From Plantago major (taxonomy: Eukaryota > Streptophyta > Magnoliopsida > Lamiales > Plantaginaceae), in assembly GCA_026545765.1 (NCBI GenBank), contig CM048840.1, forward strand, positions 32,430,765 through 32,494,764: a stretch of DNA of 64,000 bases, written 5' to 3'. Every line of letters begins with the position of its first letter. Within the stretch, counting starts at the first letter, position 1. Under the pieces are notes generated by a model. It made no database searches. It saw only the letters and a program-made list of their open reading frames with translations, and was not told the DNA's origin. The translations under genes were made by a program, and so were the position numbers. This document shows, piece by piece, positions 1 through 11,892 of this stretch.

Positions 1-620
1 AGTTGGTACAACACAAGTGGTCAAGCAGTATTAAAATGGATCGAGATTGATACTTTATAGTTTGTACCAGTAATATCCAAACTATTAATGTATCTCTAAC
101 AACCGTTTCTATGTTAAGAGTGACCTGATTATCCACCTTACAAAATGATTCCACTCGTTGAAGTGCTAAAATTAGGGGTGCGGTTTGACTACAATAAATA
201 TGTTAAGATACGTCAATAAGTTGAGTGATTTGAAAATAAACTCAATGTAACTTGGGTTTTTCTACGGTGAGATAGTAGTCGTACATGATTAAAATGCGAT
301 AGTAGTCGTACATTAAAATATTTACCAAATATACCCTTTAGTTATTCATTTAGGTCTTGTTTTATAATTCATTCATAAAATATACAAATATTCAAACAAT
401 TTTAGAAAAAAAATTTATAATTGTAATTAGACATAATTGTTGATTTACCATTATACCCTTTTATTAAAAAAAGAAAATGTATTAATATTAATTAGAACCA
501 CCATCGGACCTCCAATGACCACCACCGGACCTCCGGCATCCGGCGACACCCTAATTTAATTTTAAAAATTTAGTGTTGTAACTCATAGAAATTGAGCCTA
601 ACACCTCATGAATACAAGTT
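1..620. other. Left edge, no gene recognised
   Basis: No convincing coding sequence is visible in this AT-rich stretch. It lies on the 3' side of the minus-strand gypsy-type element and may be its continuation, but I find no LTR end or polypurine tract here. A short motif ending in agtagtcgtacat occurs twice, near 264-282 and 294-313. A CCACCGG-rich patch lies at 500-545. Confidence 0.3.
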
Positions 621-624
621 TAGA

Positions 625-764
625 AACTTACCATCAGACTACTTGGGATCATCCTGAGGCAAACCAGGGGAAGTGCGGATAATAACATCACGGAGCCCTG
701 CTACCACTTGAGCTTGCTGTGCGCTTCGTTCTGCGCTTGCTTTTTCTGCCGCAAGGTAGACATG
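625..764 (-). pseudogene. Distal exon fragment of the gypsy-type ORF
   Basis: On the minus strand this begins with MSTLRQKK and, after a frame change, reads VVAGLRDVIIRTSPGLP followed by DDPK and a stop. The plus-strand relative at 63599-63720 has MSTLREKKRLQ and VVAGQRTKIINTSAGLP followed by SDPK, so this is the next exon of the ORF at 2819-4240, cut off from it by the solo LTR. The frame change and stop show it is decayed. A GGTAAG donor-like site follows near 614-620. Confidence 0.55.
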
Positions 765-785
765 GTATACTCAAACCAATAGCCT

Positions 786-2714
786 TGAAGGTATATATGT
801 CCTAGAGACAATCATAATGGTGACAAATATACTTATTCACATTCAGTATGTGCATATAATTGTTATATGCAATTATAATGTATATATGGACATATACATA
901 TATTGGCATTACAGTGTTTAAATATTTATTGTTTGTTTGTATGCATTCATTTATACACGTGTTTCCATGAGTTTAATGTTGTAACTAAGAATGTGAGATC
1001 TTGAGTGATATAGCATAAGTTCTTAAATCGCCTCAATCAATGATCATCGAGAATGGGATATCGATGATGCATAATATCCTCGGGATATTGAAGATTGGCA
1101 TGTGGTCTGCATCATATCTTTAGATGGATGTAGTGGTTCTCACACCTACGAATAACTTGGTTATTCATGATGGACACATGGACACTTTAGAGAGTGTTGG
1201 TATACCTTACCGAGAAACCATTTGGTGTATTCTATTTATGTGTCTATGTAAGTATCGGCATGTAGAGTGATATAATAGTCCTTTGACTTGAGGTCAATAC
1301 GACTTCATGTGTGAAGTGATGTACTTTGGTCACGACCAACGCTTGCACTCCTGAGGGGGTAGATACGGCGTGCGATGGGTACATCATGGAGCATATGGAA
1401 GTCGTAGTTGAGCCAAGATAGAATTCATTCCTCGTAATAGTTTTCCAGAGAATACTCTACTTCTCATATTTAGTTGATCGTCAGTCACTGGCCAGTGCAT
1501 TGGACATGTATTCGAAATAGTGTTCGAATATGTCAAGGATCAACTAATACGATTGAGAGATATTGATTAAGTTATTGGAACAGACACAATATCAAGTTAT
1601 AGACTTAATCGAGTATTCGTGAATGAAGGGACCGTATCATCATTACCTCTACATTTCAGGGAGTTTGTATAAGTCCTCACAAACGTCCTTATGTATCAAG
1701 AATGTCTAGTGAATCGTATAGGAGATCGTTCGGACCTTAATTTGATTAGTGCTTGCTATACATAAGGCCCTAAAGGTCACCCAATATAGTAATTGTTGCA
1801 TCAATCGTATGTTAAAATTAATTAAATTTTAATTTGATTGAACATTTAATTTAATTGAATATCTAATTGGATTATGGATATTTAATTTATATTATGAAGG
1901 ATTTTCTATTTGATAGAAATAATTAAATGTTAATTGGATTAAACATTTAATTGAATTAAATATATTTAATGGAGAATTTTCGATTTACTGGAAAATATAT
2001 AATTGAGTTAAATTTGGGCTTAATTAGTTATTTATAAGATAGTGCACTTGGACGGATTTTGAATCAAGGTCCAAAACCCCAAAAAGGACCAAAGAGGAAG
2101 GTAGAACTGTTGGGCCAATCTGGCCCAACATTGAAGCTGCTGGGCGCGAGTGCAGGTTCATCTGGCGCGTGGTCCCCAAGTTTGTTGATTCTCTTGGATT
2201 TTGTGCGATTTCTTCCCCATTCTTCTTGGTTCTTTGTTTTGATAATTTTCCTTTTGAAGGATTATTGAAACCTTATAAATAGAACATCCCCCTTCATAAT
2301 TCATACACCAGAATTCATTAGATGAATTCACAAGAGAATTCATTTAATGAAGTCTCTCAAGAATTCCAATAATTCTTATAAATAGTTTATGTAGAATTTT
2401 CTCTTAGAAGAATATCCTAGCAATTCTTCGAAGGAGAATCCAACAATACGCGAGATTGTGCTCAAGTGCTTTTGGTGCTCAATTGTTGTGGATCAACTAA
2501 GGTCGATCGCTTATACAAACAACCGGAGCTAGGGTTTCGTGTTAAATGCATCAGGATCCAGGAAGCTTAATCTGCCGCCATAGCAAGTAAGCTTTCGATT
2601 TATATGTTATCGCAATTATAAGTATCTGTATAGCTTATCAGTTATTCAATGTTGGTGAAAATTTTAACTTTCCGCTGCGTTACCTTAGAGGTTATTTTCC
2701 CGTAAAACCCAACA
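786..2714 (+). mobile_element. Solo LTR, 1929 bp, copia-like
   Basis: The block starts TGAAGGTATATATGTCC and ends CCCAACA, and is flanked by a perfect 5-bp duplication AGCCT at 781-785 and 2715-2719. It contains no coding sequence, and no internal domain or second LTR accompanies it, so it is best read as a solo LTR left by recombination. A TATA box (CCTTATAAATAG) near 2270-2281 and the pyrimidine/GC-rich end near 2665-2710 give plus orientation. The termini resemble copia LTRs I know, but the lineage is not established. Confidence 0.75.
2266..2284 (+). promoter_or_regulatory. TATA box of the solo LTR
   Basis: CCTTATAAATAGAAC is a strong TATA element about 430 bp before the 3' end of the solo LTR, a position expected for an LTR promoter. 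It supports plus-strand orientation. Confidence 0.5.
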
Positions 2715-2717
2715 AGC

Positions 2718-4240
2718 CTACGGACAACAAAAAGAAGACAGACATTAGTACGGAAGGCTCAACATATACAATGTTCGGAACGGATTTACACACCAAAGTA
2801 CAAAGGGAGATTCCTTACTAAAGTCGGGCTTCCCCCTACAAAAAACTTCCCCAGTTAGGCCACTAAGAAAAGGAAGAGGTTGGCAGATTAAGCCATGGAA
2901 CGGAAACCGTTCACCCATATACAGCTCCTCCATCCAATTTGACACCTCATCTACCTTCGGATCTTGGATGTTCGCACGACGGAACTTTAAGGGAAGACCC
3001 CACTTCTCCCTTTCGCCTTCGGATTGTCCAGGCTTCAACGCCATTCGGACAAAAAAAAAAAAAAAAACCTTTCCCACCACTTGACTCCAAGTGATGAAAT
3101 CGGATCATCAAAGAACGCATAGTTCTGTCGGACCACGAAAGTATAGAAAAATTGGTTCCCCTTGCTAAAGACGCATCGGAAGAGATGATGGAAATTTTCG
3201 TAGTTTACCTCTATCCCAAGCTTCTTGCACATCACTCCGAAGTAAATCAAGTTACCCAACGGATTGGGGATCACTTGGCTCAGATCTATATTCAACTTCA
3301 AGAAAATATCCTTGAAACACACAGCCATTGGAAGTCTCCATCTGCATTGAAGAGCTGCCTCGTGAACACAAATATAACCAATCGGGGGTGGGGGGGGGGG
3401 GGTATAAAAAGCATGCTCTGCAGCAGGAATCAAAATCTCCACTGACTCTGGAATCTCATAGCGCCGTCGGAGCTCGGGGATATCGTCCGCAATAATTTTA
3501 GAAGGGCAGGTTGGAAGAAATCTGTCAGTGTTTAATTCCCCATCCGGATTGGGACACACCACCTCTGACGTAGGCCGTGGAAACTTTACCTTGGTAGCAT
3601 CTCCGGACTTCGATTTTTTGGGTACCACCCCTTCTGTTGGAGTTGGACCGGCTCTCTTCTTTGAGATACCACCCCTTCCGTTGGAGTCGGATCGGCGCTT
3701 CGGACGTGAAGGACCAGCTTCGTCCAAAGACACGACCGCCACACTCGTACTCGCAACTCCCCCGGAACCCACCCCTCTGTATGGAACAGTTGGAAGCTCA
3801 CAAGCTTCCTCCTCTCCGTCTCCGCTCCGATGAACATTCTCTTATGTGGGATGGGAATGAATAATTTCCTTTATCTGAGGAGCCTGTGGATCCGGAATAA
3901 AAGGAAGTAAGTTTGGTCGGATTCGTATGTTATAAGCCAAACCTCGAATGAGATTACGAAGGGGTACCGGAAGTACTTCATCATCACCTCCCTCTCTAGC
4001 ATCCGTTTCCACCACTTCCATTGCGGTTGCCTGTGATTCAACTAATGAGCTTTCCACATCATGAGCTGGCTCACGGGGCTCTACATCCAACTCCCGATCA
4101 ATATCGATGAATTCGTCCGGGTAATCCAAAGCAGTATCAATCTCTTGCTGGAATTGGCTACTGGTAGCTTCCGAGTCGAATCTAGATCCAGATGCATACT
4201 CCTCACCTTCGGAACGATTCTGACTATTGCTCTCGGACAT
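2718..4240 (-). pseudogene. PF04195-type (putative gypsy type transposon) ORF, first coding exon plus intron
   Basis: The start ATG is at 4240, one base after a splice acceptor, with an initial MSESNSQNRSEG matching MSGSDSQNQ of the plus-strand copy at 62119. The ORF has an acidic N-terminal part, a basic PKRR/KKRAG patch, then the conserved block with FPRPTSEVVC, LPTCPSKI, YICVHEAAL, PNPLGNLIYF and KWWERF. Two lesions are visible: an in-frame TAA at 3842-3844, and an uninterrupted T run (plus-strand A at 3051-3066) where the frame changes into the stretch VRMALKPGQSEG. The exon ends at 2819 with donor GTAAGG, and the intron (2718-2818) ends CCGTAG. The plus-strand relative has the same intron position. 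Function is unknown; I infer a gag-like or accessory protein of a retroelement. Confidence 0.65.
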
Positions 4241-4241
4241 C

Positions 4242-4642
4242 CTAGGGCAAGAGAAAAGGAAGCAACTTAGACTTCGGATAGTTGATTGTCCGAGAGTTAA
4301 TTTATGTATCTTATTAATTATGGATTGCAAGCTAAGACAACGAAGGCGTCTTCCTACCTATGGGGTCATATGGTCCGAACCAACAGATCCATACGCACAG
4401 TATACTTTCAGGCTACGGGTTTATTTTATTCTGGCTAAATATGATTTTCTATAGTCCGACTACTTACGTCATCTACAGTCCGAGCTATGGGTTAAGTATT
4501 TATCCGAGTCCAACTACTTATCAAAGAGCAGATACAACGAGTATGAAAGGAGTAAAGAGCGACATGCAAAGGACAATAAACAAAGCCAAAACCAAAAAGA
4601 AAGACAAGTAAATAAAAGAGAGATCCAAAGAAGAAAACTTAC
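4242..4642 (-). other. Leader intron of the gypsy-type element
   Basis: The minus strand reads AACAA then GTAAGTTTTC at 4642, and CTTGCCCTAG at 4242, followed by a single G and the ATG. This is a consensus plant intron of 401 nt between the LTR promoter and the ORF. The plus-strand copy keeps the same acceptor (TTCTGCCCTAG before its ATG at 62119). Confidence 0.55.
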
Positions 4643-6201
4643 TTGTTAAGAAGCTCGGATGAGATGAAAACGATTGTCAGCGACACGCATAACACTCGGA
4701 CTCACTTGCAAAGCTCGGATTCAGTAAAGATTACAAAAATTCTCTCTAAGCGATGCGCAAATGACGGTGAAATCTCGCTATTTATAGGGAGGCTAAATTG
4801 GGAAGCCCAACCGACGCGTCGATTGGGATTTAATCTCGTTCGTTCATCGCAATCCATCCAACAGTCAGAGTTGAACCACTTGGTGAAATGACCACTTAGC
4901 CCAATTGTTGTTGAGTAAAAAACTCTTCAGGTGATATATTTTACGCTATCATGCGAACCCATGGGCTGCGGAAACTGCACATGGTCCAACCCATTACACA
5001 CAACTCGAGGTCCAATGGATCTACTTCAGACTCAGCCGGTCGAAGCACATGGAACTACGCGCTACGGATAGCCATACTCCGATAGTATGAAGGGTATGGA
5101 GCCTAATATTACGACAGTATGTAAGGTACGGATCATCGTGCTACGACAGTACCGAATCAATAAAAAATCGACTTGATGCCAAACCGGTCGCCACAAATAC
5201 CTCTTTTCAACGATCGAGACCCTCTGCACCGAAAGAAAGGGGAGATATGGGAAAATCATCAAGTATTTTCCCATCAAGGGCACGAACCACAATAATTTTT
5301 CCTTTCTAAGAAACGGATTGGACCAACAACAGAAAAGCTCTCCCACACTTCAAATTATTGTTCCACAACTATCTTCTACAAAGATACTTGGAAACTAGGG
5401 GGACAAATGGTTGATGCGGAACAATGTCCAATCCGTTTAAGACGTTCTAAAGACGAATCCTAAGGCGAATTATTCTACACTCACTGAGAAGCTCGACCAG
5501 ATGGTCCGGCACCATTGGTCCGACACTCACAGAACTATCCGGACTTTGGTTCAAAGCAGGAATAGGCCCGGACACACTATCCGACCTACCTCACCACTTG
5601 TACCACTCTCACTGTAGTATTAGCAGGGAAAAGACTAGCTTCGGATCGTATGACCTAAGGGTCGGACGTCTCATCGCTAGAAGACCAAGTGTACTGAGCT
5701 GGAACAAATAGCTTAGTTCGACCCGGATCGAAAGTATGTCGAGAGGTCCGATCGCGACGCTCAAATACCAATTATGCCCTCACATGGCCTAGTAAGCTAT
5801 TGGGTTAAATCTAACTAATGGGCTTTGAGCCCAATAAGGCATTGGTGGCACATTGTGAAGCCTACACTTGGCACAATCTTGTGAGTCCCTCCATTTGAAG
5901 ACACATACCTATAAATATGGCACAGATTTCCATGCTATAGTAAGTCACTATTCCCCATAATCACATTTTCATAGAGTAGACACTCAATCTCTCTCAAGTA
6001 AAGTCTTTATCCGGTTTGACCCTAAGCAAACCGGATCCACCTTTCTAACCCCCCCTCCCCCCCCCCCCCAACTAGTCATTGTGCAGGTCTTTAGCGTGAT
6101 TCGACCATCTGAGGGTTCACCAGACGGACTTGTGCGAGCTATATGGTCAGAAAGAAGGCTTGGTAATCACTTAGTAGGTGTTGCGGATTCACTCCCCAAC
6201 A
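4643..6201 (-). mobile_element. 5' LTR/leader region of the minus-strand gypsy-type element
   Basis: It begins TGTTGGGGAG at 6201 and includes a C/G homopolymer block at 6050-6070 that is also present in the plus copy (60067-60080). A TATA box (CCCTATAAATAGCG) lies at 4775-4789, giving a transcript start near 4750. The LTR end and primer binding site were not identified because the 3' LTR is outside the window. Confidence 0.55.
4775..4789 (-). promoter_or_regulatory. TATA box of the gypsy-type LTR
   Basis: CCCTATAAATAGCG on the minus strand. The equivalent CTTATAAATAGTC is at 61399-61411 in the plus-strand copy, which supports conservation as a promoter. Confidence 0.55.
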
Positions 6202-6280
6202 TTTACCATGGTTTATGACAATGTTATCTCGAATATTAGTGGAAGATTGATCAATTGTTATAATTGTTGTTGTTTACAAC

Positions 6281-7436
6281 CACTACAAGAAATCTGGCAA
6301 ATTGCGATGGATTCTATCCGTCGCTACATAGCGACGAATCTCTATGTCTTAGCGACGGATTAGAGACGGATCCGTCTCAAATCTGTCGCTAATCCGTCTC
6401 TAATTAGAGACGGATTAACTATCCGTCGCTAATTAGCGACTGATAGATTTATCCGTCGCTAGTTAGCGACGGATAGTTAATTCATCTCTAATTAAGGTTG
6501 ACCGGAAATTTTTTTTTTAAAAAAAAGGAAAAGGGATTTAGCGACGGATAGCCCTATCCGTCCCTAAATCCGTTGAAACCCTAATATTACCACAATTCCA
6601 GATCTGCCACCACACTCGTCTCTTTTCTCTTTTTCCTCCAACAAATTAATCTTCCTCCCACCACCACCACCCTTCCACCACCACACCACCGTACTCCACC
6701 TCCCATCCACCGCACTGCCACCACGCCACGACCACCACACGCCACCCAACTCCAGTCCCATCCACCACCACAGCCTCCACCACCACACGACCACCATTGC
6801 CTCCGTCCACCACTGTCCAGATCTCGTCCGATTTGTCAAGATCTCATCCGATTCGTAAAGATCTCGTCAAGATCCGTTGAAATTCGTGAATATCGATCAA
6901 GAGCAGTGAAGATCTATATTTTTTTTCCATTTTTTCTTATTAATTTTGTATAATTTCTTCTTTGTATTATTGAATATTGTATATTGTATTATTGAATATT
7001 GGATATTGAATATTGTATATTGTATTATTAAATATTGGTGATTGAATATTGTATTATTGAATATATTGTATAAAATTGTCGATTTATTGTATATTTGTAT
7101 TGAATATTCTATAAAATTGTCGATTTATTGTATATCCGTATTGAATATTGTATTATTGTATCATTGCCGGTTTATCCGATGCGTCTCCAAATCTGCAGAT
7201 TAAAAATAAAAATAAAAAAAAAACACCAAATTAGCGATGGATAAAGTTTATCCGTCGCTAATTTACAACGTCTTGGTCAACGGATTAATTCGTCGCTAAT
7301 TAGTGACGGATAAATTATCCATCGCTAATTATCTTGTGAGGAGCAAAACTGCGACAACCTTATTATCCGTCGCTAACTGTTTAGCGACGTATCAGCAGCC
7401 TAAATACGTCGCTAAAAGCTAGTTTTTTTTATAGTG
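6281..7436. mobile_element. Non-autonomous CACTA element, 1156 bp
   Basis: The ends are CACTACAAGAAA and TTTTTTATAGTG, typical CACTA inverted termini. Flanking triplets are AAC and AGC, a possible 3-bp target duplication with one mismatch. Subterminal regions carry many copies of GCGACGGATA and its complement, arranged as short palindromes, as expected for transposase-binding subterminal repeats. The interior has a CCACCA-rich patch (6655-6800) and an AT-rich TATTGAATATTG repeat (6960-7150). No transposase is encoded. A second member with the same motifs is at 19141-20392. Confidence 0.8.
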
Positions 7437-7439
7437 AGC

Positions 7440-8500
7440 TTGTCTGTAAGTTGACTCATTATGCTTTTTTGAATATGTATTTTGTTCTAACAATAATTAT
7501 ATGTTCTGTTGAATATGTTGTATGTTCTTACCCATAATACTGAAATCAATAAGATTTTCTTCCGGTCCATTATAATATTTAATTTACTATAGATTACAAC
7601 CTATGTTGTTACCATTTTGAGCTAGGTTCGATGCCATATGTATTATGTTCTTTGTAAAATATTTTGTGGTCACAAATGGTAAACCTATATTTTTACAGTA
7701 TGCTCTATGTTCAATGGGGCATGTAGTATGTTCTTTACAATATGCTCTATGAGTCTATGCTAACTGAAATATATATGTATTATGTTCTTTAAGATATTCC
7801 CTATATGTTTTACCATATTCTCTATGATCACTGGAATATGTACTTATGCTAATGTTATCAATGTCTTACGTTATTTACAATAATCCCTATGTTCGTTACA
7901 ATATTCCATATGTTCTTTACAATATTTCCTATGTTTTTTTTGAATATTTCCTATGTTAATGCCAATATTCCCTGTATTCTTTCAAATATGCCACGTCCTG
8001 AAACACGGTATCCGTTTTGTCACTTTTTGTGTGTCCCGAGTAAAGGTTACCATTCACATTTTTGACAAATCTTTCTTCTACTTTAATATTAAAATATTCA
8101 AACTACTAACAAAAAGTTACTTTTAACAATAGTAACTTACAATAAAGTACAACCATTACATTATTTTATTTTAAATGTAACTGGTCTTTATTTTATTGAC
8201 TGAAAAACAAGTGGGAACCTTGTGTTATTGTCAATATGGACTATGTCCTTGACGGTCATTTATCGTTTAAGATATCTATTTTTGCTCAACTTTATAATAA
8301 TTTAAAATATGTTCTATATATGTTCTTGACTATATTATCTATCTTATTTTAAACATGTACTATGCTATTGCCAATATGCCCTATGTCATATATAAATTAT
8401 TCATATGCCATTTCGAATATGTACTATACTGCCAATATATTAACCGATCAAGATTTCTTAATTTTAAAAGCAATGCAATATGTATATCACAATTTTTGTT
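7440..8500. repeat. AT-rich degenerate repeat region
   Basis: The phrase TATGTTCTTTACAATAT followed by TCCCTATG-like text recurs in many imperfect copies, densest at 7480-7980 and again at 8220-8440. Units are not of fixed length. No coding sequence is supported. The style resembles the degenerate repeats inside the Mutator-like copies at 13988 and 43348, but the motif differs. Confidence 0.5.
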
Positions 8501-8569
8501 CAAACATACGTTCTTAAGATTAGAGTGTATGTTTATTCTAAATTAATCTATGTTTCTATTAAAATAATA

Positions 8570-8839
8570 CTCCATCCGATCCATTAAAAGCTTTCTAAGC
8601 TATTGATTTCTCTTCAATTAAGGAATGACAATAAAAAGAATAGTTTGTTAGATATATTATATTAGTAAATTTTAAGTGTGTGATAAAGTAAGAGAGATAG
8701 AATAAATTGATGATAAAGTAGGAAAGATAAATAATAAAGAATTAGCTAGTGGGTAAAAACTTTTCCTTTATGGGTTATGAAGTTTCTAATGGAACCCCAT
8801 AAAAGGAAAGTTAAGAAGTTATTAATGGAATGGAGAGAG
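8570..8839. mobile_element. Stowaway-like MITE, 270 bp
   Basis: Ends are CTCCATCCGATCCATTAA and the complement of CTCTCTCCATTCCATTAA, flanked by TA on both sides (8568-8569 and 8840-8841). TIR type, TA duplication and size fit Tc1/mariner-derived MITEs. Confidence 0.7.
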
Positions 8840-9529
8840 TATAATTTTCTACTAGAAAAAAAAAGACTGGGATCGTATATTGCGTACAAAAAGCTCGAAC
8901 GAAAATGCAGGGGAATGTATTGCTTGGAGGAAAAATGATAAAAAAAACTATTATGGGATGGGCTTGAATCAGAAGGGAATATGAAAACTTGCTCCCAAAA
9001 AAATATTATTAGCACTAACAAACTCCAAATATAGGCTCTGTTTACCACTAGCTTTCCAGCTCCATGAGCTTTTTTTGACCATTGACTAATAAAAAGCTCG
9101 TTACGTGAACGCGCAGCTTCTTTAACCAGCTAGCTGGAAAAAGAAGCTAGTCAATGTAGCTTTTTTTTTAAAGAAGGAGCTTCTTATCTTTTTCATTCCG
9201 AAAATATCCCTAACCTATCTTAACCTAAATTAGAATAAAGAAAATAAGAAACCATCGCTCAGAAGAAGCCATCGGCAGAAGGCCAAAGCCACATCGCTGC
9301 TCTCTCTGTCTTCTCTAATTCGCCGCTGCTCTGTCTTCTCCTGCTCCGTCCAATTCGCCAGAAGCCATCGCCAGAAATCACCAATTCAGAAGAAACCTGC
9401 TCTGTCCAGTTCAGAAACCATCCGTCACGCCTCATCTCCAATTCTCCGGTAATCCTCCATCTCCTCTATCAATTGCAATTGATTATTTACTTTTTGCTTC
9501 TTGCTATGCTAAAAATCAAGCTTGAAAAC

Positions 9530-10209
9530 ATGTTTGTGCAGAAGATTGTTGTGTTATTAAAACTTGGAGAGAAAAAGAAAACTTGGTATATGTTTACAAT
9601 GAACCCTAGGAGGGGTATTTATAGGGGCTAAATTACAGCAAGAAGGAAGAGTAAATTTACAATTGGTTAAAGAGAGTAATTCGTTATAGTAAAGCCATAA
9701 AAACTCCAGAACAACTCTTATCTTATTCCTCTGTTTCTGCCCCCAACTTGTCTTCTTCATCTGTTTCTGCCCCCAAACTTGTCTATATGTGCATGTGGAA
9801 CCTTCATTTGTCGTACATTAAAATCGAGTTTGATTTGTTCTTTTGTATCAAGTGAGACATGGTTTTTTTTATTGATGTTTGGTTCGGAAAATCAAATTAT
9901 AGGATGCTGGATGTGTGTAGAGTAGCAACATTTATTAAGTAGAAATATTGCATCTTGTGATTCGCTTTGAATGGGTAGTCATATTGTGATCTGGCCGAAT
10001 GAATTTACTACTGAATAATCATTTTTAATACTAGAGGGGAATGTAGATATTCTTCATTCCCATCTTGAATGTCATTTTCTCCAAATCGTCTCCTGAAACC
10101 GCCTTAGTGAATATATCTGCTAGTTGCAATTTTGATGGGATATATTCAACTTGAATTAATCCTTGTGTTATCTTTTCTCTAATGAAATGACAATCTATCT
10201 CTATATGTT
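9530..10209 (-). mobile_element. Copia 3'-end fragment nested in the Harbinger element
   Basis: The minus strand at 10031-10209 encodes the C-terminus of a copia RNase H. Below it lies a purine/pyrimidine-biased stretch and then a putative 3' LTR portion with a TATA box (CCCCTATAAATACCCC) near 9613-9629. I did not find clean LTR ends or a target duplication, so the left limit is approximate. Confidence 0.5.
10031..10209 (-). pseudogene. Copia RNase H C-terminal remnant
   Basis: Reads NIEIDCHFIREKITQG, then YIPSKLQLADIFTKAVSG, ending YIPL and a stop at 10031-10033. The DCHFIREK and QLADIFTKA blocks are the standard end of Ty1/copia polyproteins. The upstream part of pol is missing. It belongs to a different copia lineage from the element at 37698-43056, whose equivalent block reads DCHIIREK. 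Confidence 0.7.
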
Positions 10210-10555
10210 ACAAGCACCTAGATTCTCTATTCTATGCTTCCATTCCATTAATTTGTTAATGAACATTTTGTTTTATGTGTTGTTCCAATTTCAGTATAAT
10301 GTCTTATGCTTGCTCGGTCGATTATAAACTGCATGACTACTTATTTGGTTATTTCGATTGAGTTCGGAGAGGAAGAACTTGACATGTATTGTGCACCTTT
10401 GCAAAATGTGATATTCTTGTCCTTTGATGCATCTATGGTAGATTGTGCGTCAATTTCACTTGTATTTTTCTTTATATTTATTCTTGCTTGTTGATTATTT
10501 AATCAGTTTTAGTCTAGTCTATTAAATTATAAGGGATATGTATATTTATTATTAG

Positions 10556-11737
10556 ATGGCATCGAATGATGAGAAAGGGACACGAAATTTTAAATGGTCA
10601 GATGATGAAGTGAAGAGATTCTGTGGTGTATGTATCAACTTCATTAGAAAGAATGGGCATGCAACAACATTTAACTGGAAATCAACCGCCACTGAACTAA
10701 ACCAGAAAATTAACCGAAATTGTACATCAAAAGTCGTGAAGAATAAATTTGATTATATGAGGACGGATTGGTATGTATGGAAGAAGCTGTTGCACCGAGG
10801 AACTGGTCTTGGGCGCGAACCCGTTTCAAGAAAAATTGAGGCTTCAGATGAATGGTGGACACGAAAAATTACGGTTAGTCTGATCTACACTTTATTACAC
10901 TTACACATAAATTTCTTTGTGTAATACAATAATTCTCATAGCATATTTATTTATTTCTATGTAGGAAAACAACGATTTTAAAAGGTTTCGCAATAAAGGT
11001 TTCAGTTTTAGTATGGAAGAGCTATATCATGAGATATTTGAAGGTAAACGTGCGACCGATGAGAATGTTGTGGCACCAGGTATGGATCCTTCAAGTGTGA
11101 ATGTGGTTAATTTGGAGGAAGGTGAAGTAAATGAAGATGATATTTACAAAGCAAGTGGTGCGGACGATGCTTATTCACAATATGTTGCTTATTCTTCTCG
11201 AGCTGACATCTAGCTGAAAATCAAGAGAATTCTTTTTTTAGCGATTTTCTAAGAGATGCCACCAATTCTGAATTACCTAGCTATACCACTGATGGAACCA
11301 AAGTTCATAGCCAAAGCCGTGGGGGTGCACAAGCTTCATTCCAAACCAATAAAAGCACCACTACCAAATCTACACAATTGAAGCGAAAAAGAAGACAGTC
11401 TCCTGGATCGGCTATATTATCTAGTCAGATCTCTGACATGGCAAACACATGTAATCGTGCATTGGAGTTGATGGCGTCGGATTCTAAGTCCCCTAATAGT
11501 GGTTCTAATGCTGGTTCCGACAATAGTGGAGCTTGTCCTGGAGGTACTAGTATAGGTGTAGCCATGAATATTGTTAAAAGCATGGTAGTTGAATGCCACT
11601 TGGAAAAGAATAGTGAATCTTGGTGCTTTCTGATGCATTTACTTGAAGATGGTGCTAGACGGGAGATATTTATAAACATGGATGATGACGTCTCCAGAAT
11701 GGCTTGGTTGCAATACATGCAATCCCGAGAGAAATAA
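10556..11737 (+). pseudogene. Harbinger ORF1, Myb/SANT-like DNA-binding protein, frameshifted
   Basis: Exon 1 (10556-10873) encodes a Myb/SANT-like domain (Myb_DNA-bind_3 type): FKWSDDEVKRFCGVC, then FNWKSTATELNQK, KNKFDYMRTDWYVWKKL and EWWTRKI. An intron of 91 nt (10874-10964, GTTAGT to ATGTAG) is followed by exon 2, ENNDFKRFRNKGF onward. Frame is lost at 11211-11213 (TAG) but resumes in the next frame from 11213 to 11737 without stops, with a basic KRKRRQSPGS patch and a helical C-terminus ending MQSREK. In PIF/Harbinger elements ORF1 is thought to work with the transposase in DNA binding and nuclear import. This copy needs a frame correction to give a full protein. Confidence 0.75.
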
Positions 11738-11892
11738 ATTCCTTATGCTTGTCTAACTAGTGTGTTTGGATTTCTTTTTATTGCTTGGCTTGATGAACCT
11801 ATTAAGCTATAATACTTATTTCTATTGTTGGTTAACCTGCTCGTATGAACATAACATGATGATCTTTTTGGATTAAATCCATGTTTTATTGA

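Larger units (their letters stand above)
1..6201 (-). mobile_element. Gypsy-type LTR element with PF04195-like ORF, partial, minus strand
   Basis: Read on the minus strand, the element starts at 6201 with TGTTGGGGAGTGAATCC, an LTR-like terminus. It runs through a promoter with a TATA box, a spliced leader, and a gag-like ORF of the family annotated as putative gypsy type transposon (PF04195, Transposase_28). It is interrupted by a solo LTR at 786-2714. The plus-strand sequence from 59945 to the window end has the same layout: similar start, matching leader blocks (for example the stretch around 5340-5500 against 60770-60860), a TATA box, an acceptor just before the ATG, and a homologous ORF. 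No polymerase genes are visible in the window, so its status as autonomous or LARD-like is unknown. Confidence 0.65.

Noticed and set aside
6564..6839. Minus-strand ORF rich in Trp and Gly
   Set aside because: Produced by the CCACCA patch of the first CACTA element.
8355..8546. 63-residue ORF
   Set aside because: Comes from the AT-rich degenerate repeats; no family resemblance.
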